Assembly (NCBI GenBank): GCA_003024985.2
Contig: PXIH01S0009055.1
From: Euperipatoides rowelli
Taxonomy: Eukaryota; Onychophora; Udeonychophora; Euonychophora; Peripatopsidae
Length of the DNA stretch: 10,542 bases
Reading direction: 5' to 3' (one strand)
Below the pieces are notes generated by a model. That model ran no database searches, had not been told where the DNA came from, and saw nothing but the letters and a program-made list of their open reading frames with translations. Of this stretch, positions 7,340 through 10,542 are shown in pieces. The position numbers and the translations under genes were made by a program. Numbering within the stretch: the stretch's first letter is position 1; every line of letters starts with the position of its first letter.

Positions 7340-7850
7340 TGTTGCTGTAATTTTTTTTAGTTCTTTTTCGACAGCTCGTATGAGTGCAAAGGGAACATTT
7401 CTTTGTTTACAAAACTTTGGCATACTGTCTTTTTTTAATACAGTTTGCCTCCAAAGTTTTAAATACAGCCTAGTTCTTTATCAAATAATTGTTTAAAATA
7501 AGATGCTATTTCCTTTAATTTAGTTTGAAACGTATCAATTATATGAATGTCTTTAAATAATTGTGAAGTGAAGCCTAGCGATGTAACCATTAGCATCCTA
7601 AAAGAGAAGTTACCCAGCCTTTAGTTATAAACAGTTCTAGGTCATTTGCACAATTGTTGTTGCACTTAACTGAAATTCAGCAAGTCCTAAAAGGTCCGAT
7701 GGTATGACCAAAGGCTCAAAGAATGACTTGTGTGCATTCTAGCTTCCTGTTAGGCCAGCAACCTTTAAAGGTAGTTAATGGCATAATACTAACAGCAGCG
7801 CCCGTATCTAGCTCGAATTTCAAAATTTCTCAAAAATTAAAAGTTTGATC
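7340..7850 (-). pseudogene. Gypsy protease and protease-RT linker
   Basis: The retropepsin cleaves the gag-pol polyprotein. Its active site is ELDTGAAVSIMPLTTFKG on the minus strand, with the Asp-Thr-Gly codons at 7800-7808. The following part (VILEPLVIPSDLLGLAEF, about 7670-7740) fits the rest of a short retropepsin domain. Past stops and frameshifts, the linker to the polymerase ends in RAVEKELKKITATE near 7340-7380, the conserved run-in of gypsy reverse transcriptases. A flap or second conserved loop is not clearly visible. Confidence 0.8.
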
Positions 7851-8165
7851 ACAATTGTTTGAGCGCTGATTATCTGATTAATAGCTTGATGGCTATTAAT
7901 GATTATTATTGTTTCAAGAGATAAGTCGTCAGCCACAAGAATGTTTGATATAATTTTATTTTGTGATACTTTTGAAGCTGCTAGACTGCAAATAGGTTTA
8001 ATGTTTCCCTGTTTCTTGCAAAAATTACAAATCACATTTTTATATTTGCAAAGTCTTGAGAGTGTAAGGTGCCATAGTGTTTACAACAGTTTTTCTTTTT
8101 ATTACTATTATATTGTTGAGGTTTCTTGCCTCTAGCCAAATTTTCTTTAATAGAAAAGGCATTAT
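7851..8165 (-). pseudogene. Gypsy gag C-terminus with two decayed zinc knuckles
   Basis: The nucleocapsid part of gag, which binds the element RNA. On the minus strand a basic stretch, NLARGKKPQQYNSNKKK (about 8090-8150), leads to CKHYGTLHSQDF. This fits a C-x2-C-G-x2-H-x4-C knuckle whose second Cys is now Tyr. After a one-base shift, CNFCKKQGNIKPIC fits C-x2-C-x4-H-x4-C with the His replaced by Asn. The frame 8035-7820 continues toward the protease. The capsid half and start of gag are absent. Confidence 0.75.
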
Positions 8166-8175
8166 TTCCAGTTAT

Positions 8176-8298
8176 TCTCCAGTGGTCCAGTGTTTAACAT
8201 CATTGCCACCAGGGTTTGTGCATATAAAAGGTCGTGTGTTCGATCCTGGGCAGCACAGGTGCAGAAAATTTGGCAAAATTTTCTTTCATTGTCAGACA
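8176..8298 (+). mobile_element. SINE-A copy 2, head and partial body
   Basis: An A box, TGGTCCAGTG, lies at 8183-8192 and a B box, TGTTCGATCC, at 8237-8246, followed by CTGGGCAGC. The spacing and the TTTGTGCATATAA between the boxes match SINE-A copy 1. The body match (GAAAATTTGG, then AATTTTCTTTCATTGTCAG) fades after about 8298, and no 3' hairpin or A tail is present nearby, so it is 3'-truncated or interrupted. It sits at the broken 5' edge of the gypsy element. Confidence 0.75.
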
Positions 8299-8310
8299 GC
8301 ATCATTATAA

Positions 8311-8684
8311 TGGGATAATAATATTTAAATATTTGGACAATAACATCAAAGAAAAAACAAATTATCAAATATCTAAAGACAGAATTGTTTGTTTAATGAT
8401 TAAAGCTGCCTTGATATATAAAAGTAAAGATCTTACATCTACACAATCCAACACTAGTGCTATAAAATCGTCTTTATGGGAGAGTGCTGAAATCCATCGG
8501 TTCTGCCCTGCTTTAAAATATTTTGCTCTATTAAATTTAAACATTGGGTAGGCCAATTAAAAAAAAAAATGTATAAAGTCTTCTATTTAATTCATATTAC
8601 ATAAAGTGCAAAGCAGTCCCAAAAACATCAAACACAATGAAAGATTAAAACCTAACTTTTAAGATTGTTATAATGTTGTAATTG
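8311..8684. other. Unassigned region, both strands open over about 190 bp
   Basis: Frames stay open on both strands around 8365-8551, a property that can occur by chance. The + strand frame contains KDRIVC and, 12 residues on, KDLT, which faintly recalls the C-terminal capsid motif of gypsy gag. The minus frame (8556-8365) gives AGQNRWISALSHKDDFIAL, which I do not recognise. An A11 run at 8560-8570 could be the tail of a retroposed copy. The gypsy gag on the minus strand does not continue here in any frame I can read. Confidence 0.3.
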
Positions 8685-9480
8685 CTATCTATTTGTTTTT
8701 CTGTGTTTAGCTCCATTTGTAGGTTTCCTATTATTAGTTTCCACAATTTGATCCTTCTCATCAATCATATAAATTTTATCTTTAATATATAATTTATCAT
8801 TATGTAAGACCAACCTAAGTCCCTGTTCTTTAGCACTCCCACATTTACCCATCAATATCCTCCTGTGTGTCCTTGTCAATTCTGTAAAATGGTTCAAAAT
8901 TTTAATGTCAGTATTTTTTAATCTATAAGTACTGTTAAATATATGCATTTTTTCATTATAATCCTTCATTTTACATAAAATAGGCACATTTTTAGTATTA
9001 TGATTATTTAAATTATAACAGCCAATAATATGAAGTTATTCTAGTATGAATAATTTTATCTTAAAAAAATTGTAATATATTATCCAGCAATGTAATAGCC
9101 TAGTATTATCTATTTCTAATCCATAAAATAATAATAACATTAATTTTTTTTTTCATTCCACTTAATATTTACCAGAGATTTTTCCACACCCCTAAATCTC
9201 ACGGTTAAATTCTAATTTGGATTTATTCATTTCAATATCCCTACTCATCTACACCATTTTTTCATTAATCTTCCCTATAGCAGATGCATTAATTGCCACT
9301 TGTTTCTCAATATCTCCCAAACGTCCGTTAATCTGAGAAAATAAAGCATTAATCTTTTGATCTAATAATTCAAATGCTGATCCATAAAGTCTATAATCGT
9401 AGGAGAGTCTGGAGAAGAGAAGGAAATTTTCGATCTTTTCGGTGGTATTTTGAAAGGGGTCAAAGAAGCAGCCTTATTAT
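8685..9480 (-). pseudogene. LINE ORF1 protein remnant
   Basis: ORF1 proteins of non-LTR retrotransposons are RNA-binding chaperones that coat the element RNA. On the minus strand the N-terminal part near 9400-9480 is Ser/Pro/Lys-rich (LTPFKIPPKRSKISFSSP). A coiled coil follows at about 9195-9375 (FELLDQKINALFSQINGRL, then IEKQVAINASAIGKI). An RRM-like part lies at about 8990-9140, and the C-terminal domain in the open frame 8987-8685 (LKNTDIKILNHFTELTRTHR, then AKEQGLRLVLHNDKLYI). This order and the end domain resemble insect LINE ORF1 proteins of the I/Jockey/CR1 type. Several stops and frameshifts break it. No reverse transcriptase or endonuclease ORF2 is found downstream, so the LINE is a fragment. 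Confidence 0.7.
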
Positions 9481-9486
9481 TATCAC

Positions 9487-9643
9487 TTTAAACACTGAAC
9501 AGACGTCAGAGATTTATTTGCATATTGTAAATTAGTGTGAATTTGCTATCCTAATTCTATTATAGGTTTTCAAATTTCTAAAACTATCATCACATTTATT
9601 TACAATATGCAAATAAATCTCTGACGTCTGTTCTGTGTTTAAA
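9487..9643. repeat. Near-perfect 46-bp inverted repeat with 65-bp loop (MITE-like)
   Basis: The left arm (9487-9532) and right arm (9598-9643) are inverse copies with one mismatch in 46; 36 bases (9497-9532 and 9598-9633) are exact. Both arms contain GACGTC and ATTTGCAT. TTAA occurs at 9488-9491 and 9639-9642, at the arm tips, as for a piggyBac- or Kolobok-type miniature element with a TTAA target. Because TTAA is its own complement, it could equally be part of the arms. The repeat sits just upstream of the LINE ORF1 start. Confidence 0.85.
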
Positions 9644-9979
9644 TTACATTTAAATTGATTAATTAATAACATAACTAATAGAAAAACAGAATAATTAATT
9701 TAACAAATATATTAAAAAAAAAAATTTCTCTTACCAGCAAATAATGTAGAAATCTTCCTCAAATCGTATTGAAAAGCAGGAAATCTACTCAACTTATATC
9801 AAATTATTCATTTCAACATTCATCTTAGTGATTAATTAAGAGAGACAACCCCAGAGCAGTGAAGAGGAAAATTAACAAATGAAAAATTCAAATCTAGCAA
9901 TCTAACTAATTTGCATATTAAAATCTCAAAATAAATAATATATTGCTATAGTTATTACTAATTCAAAAATTAAACTTAC
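9644..9979. other. AT-rich non-coding DNA
   Basis: No open frame, tRNA-like box or terminal repeat is visible. It may include the 5' flank or untranslated region of the LINE on the minus strand, but nothing in the sequence shows this. Confidence 0.5.
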
Positions 9980-10060
9980 CTGTAATAGAATAACAACAAG
10001 GTAAATTATACATCAATAATTCTGCACTGTCCCCTTAGTAGTTGTCTCTGCAAATCCAAT
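9980..10060 (+). repeat. Direct repeat, copy 1
   Basis: This starts CTGTAATAGAATAACAACAA and ends CTCTGCAAATCCAAT. It is repeated at 10448-10537 with a few substitutions and about 9 extra bases (TACAGTATA-like) in the second copy. The copies start 468 bases apart and their flanks do not match, so this is a short dispersed repeat rather than a tandem array. No family recognised. Confidence 0.8.
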
Positions 10061-10447
10061 GAACTGACCATCAGGTTGAATTTATAAGTTCTAACTTAGA
10101 ATAATTAGGAAAATTTAAATATTCTGGCAGGTATCATTTATAATGTTTATCTTTAAAAACAGCTAACTCCCCCTATATTCAGAACCTTGTTATGCTATAC
10201 CACCAAATTCTTCACTCACTTTTGTAATCCACTTTACTGATCTTATTCCAATAAATATATTTTTTTACATTTAACCTTTCTAATCCAAATCAGTAATGCA
10301 TTGCCATATAGGCTAAATCAAAACTACTAATAAGTGATTTTGTCCTTAAAAAATTTGAGGTCATCAGCTCTGAGTTTTAATGTAAATATTAGAATCAATC
10401 CAAAGCACCATTCAATACCAAACTTTCTTGGTTGCAACACTGGGAAT
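10061..10447. other. AT-rich non-coding DNA between the direct repeats
   Basis: I find no coding frame, RNA gene or internal repeat. If the two flanking repeats were ends of one element, this would be its interior, but no protein motif or terminal CA/TG structure supports that. Confidence 0.4.
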
Positions 10448-10537
10448 CTGTAATAGAATAACAACAAGGTAAATTATATACAGTATACATCAATAATTCT
10501 GCACTGTGACCTTAGTAGTTGCCTCTGCAAATCCCAT
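10448..10537 (+). repeat. Direct repeat, copy 2
   Basis: The second copy of the repeat at 9980-10060, reading CTGTAATAGAATAACAACAA to CTCTGCAAATCCCAT. It has an insertion of about 9 bases relative to copy 1 and CTGTGACC where copy 1 has CTGTCCCC. It lies five bases from the window end, so it may continue beyond. Confidence 0.8.
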
Positions 10538-10542
10538 ATATA

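Larger units (their letters stand above)
4162..8165 (-). mobile_element. Ty3/gypsy LTR retrotransposon, 5'-truncated and decayed
   Basis: Reading the minus strand, the order is gag zinc knuckles, aspartic protease, reverse transcriptase, RNase H, integrase, tail, polypurine tract, LTR. Protease before reverse transcriptase and integrase after RNase H is the Ty3/gypsy order. The integrase ends with a GPY/F-like module. I see no envelope-like frame. The 5' LTR, primer binding site and most of gag are absent: the recognisable part stops at about 8165, next to SINE-A copy 2. SINE-B copy 2 interrupts it at 7031-7328. Many stops and frameshifts make it non-autonomous. Confidence 0.88.

Noticed and set aside
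8162-8368. Minus-strand open frame across SINE-A copy 2, containing CTCAAQDRTHDLLY
   Set aside because: It is the antisense of the tRNA-like SINE head; such peptides commonly appear in automatic annotations of SINEs.
9980-10537. The direct repeats as the two LTRs of a small LTR element
   Set aside because: There is no clear TG/CA ending shared by both copies, no primer site or polypurine tract in the 387 bases between them, and no target duplication visible.
1-10542. CRISPR arrays, prokaryotic operons or phage genes
   Set aside because: There are no regularly spaced short repeats and no prokaryotic coding density; all recognisable proteins are from eukaryotic transposable elements.

Overview
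The window looks like AT-rich, non-coding nuclear DNA from an animal, most likely an arthropod. I infer this from the layered, decayed transposable elements: tRNA-derived SINEs, a Ty3/gypsy retrotransposon, a LINE ORF1, and a DNA transposon whose transposase family I associate with insects and other invertebrates. I see no intact host gene, no rRNA, no functional tRNA and nothing bacterial. Every recognisable coding stretch is broken by stops and frameshifts, so the window is best read as transposon archaeology.

Layout from left to right. Positions 1-477 are AT-rich DNA with nothing recognisable. A SINE of one family (here called SINE-B, copy 1) lies at about 478-655 on the + strand. A second SINE family (SINE-A, copy 1) starts at about 799, but at its internal A box it is split by a 2,965-bp DNA transposon (822-3786). 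That transposon has imperfect terminal inverted repeats beginning TAGGGSGCAGTG and a perfect 8-bp target duplication (TGGTGTAG, 814-821 and 3787-3794), both hAT-like. It carries a pseudogenised transposase on the + strand (1086-3300) and a tandem duplication of about 169 bp near its 3' end. The rest of SINE-A copy 1 resumes at 3795 and ends in a perfect 10-bp hairpin and an A-rich tail near 4018.

From about 4162 to 8165 lies a minus-strand Ty3/gypsy retrotransposon. Going from high to low coordinates it contains gag zinc knuckles, protease, reverse transcriptase, RNase H, integrase with a GPY/F-like module, a Pro/Thr-rich tail, a polypurine tract and one short LTR. All the enzyme motifs are visible but scattered over shifted frames, and the 5' LTR and most of gag are missing. 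A minus-strand SINE-B copy 2 (7031-7328) sits inside the reverse transcriptase with an approximate 10-11 bp target duplication. A + strand SINE-A copy 2 (8176-8298) abuts the broken gag end.

The right part holds an unassigned stretch (8311-8684), a minus-strand LINE ORF1 relic with coiled coil, RRM-like and C-terminal domains (8685-9480), and a long near-perfect inverted repeat (9487-9643) with TTAA at both tips. AT-rich DNA follows, with an 80-90 bp direct repeat at 9980 and 10448.

The most notable points are the nesting order, which gives relative ages (SINE-A before the DNA transposon; gypsy before SINE-B copy 2), and the shared 3' design of the two unrelated SINE families: AATAAAGG, then a perfect hairpin, then an A tail. 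I found no evidence for a new functional system.
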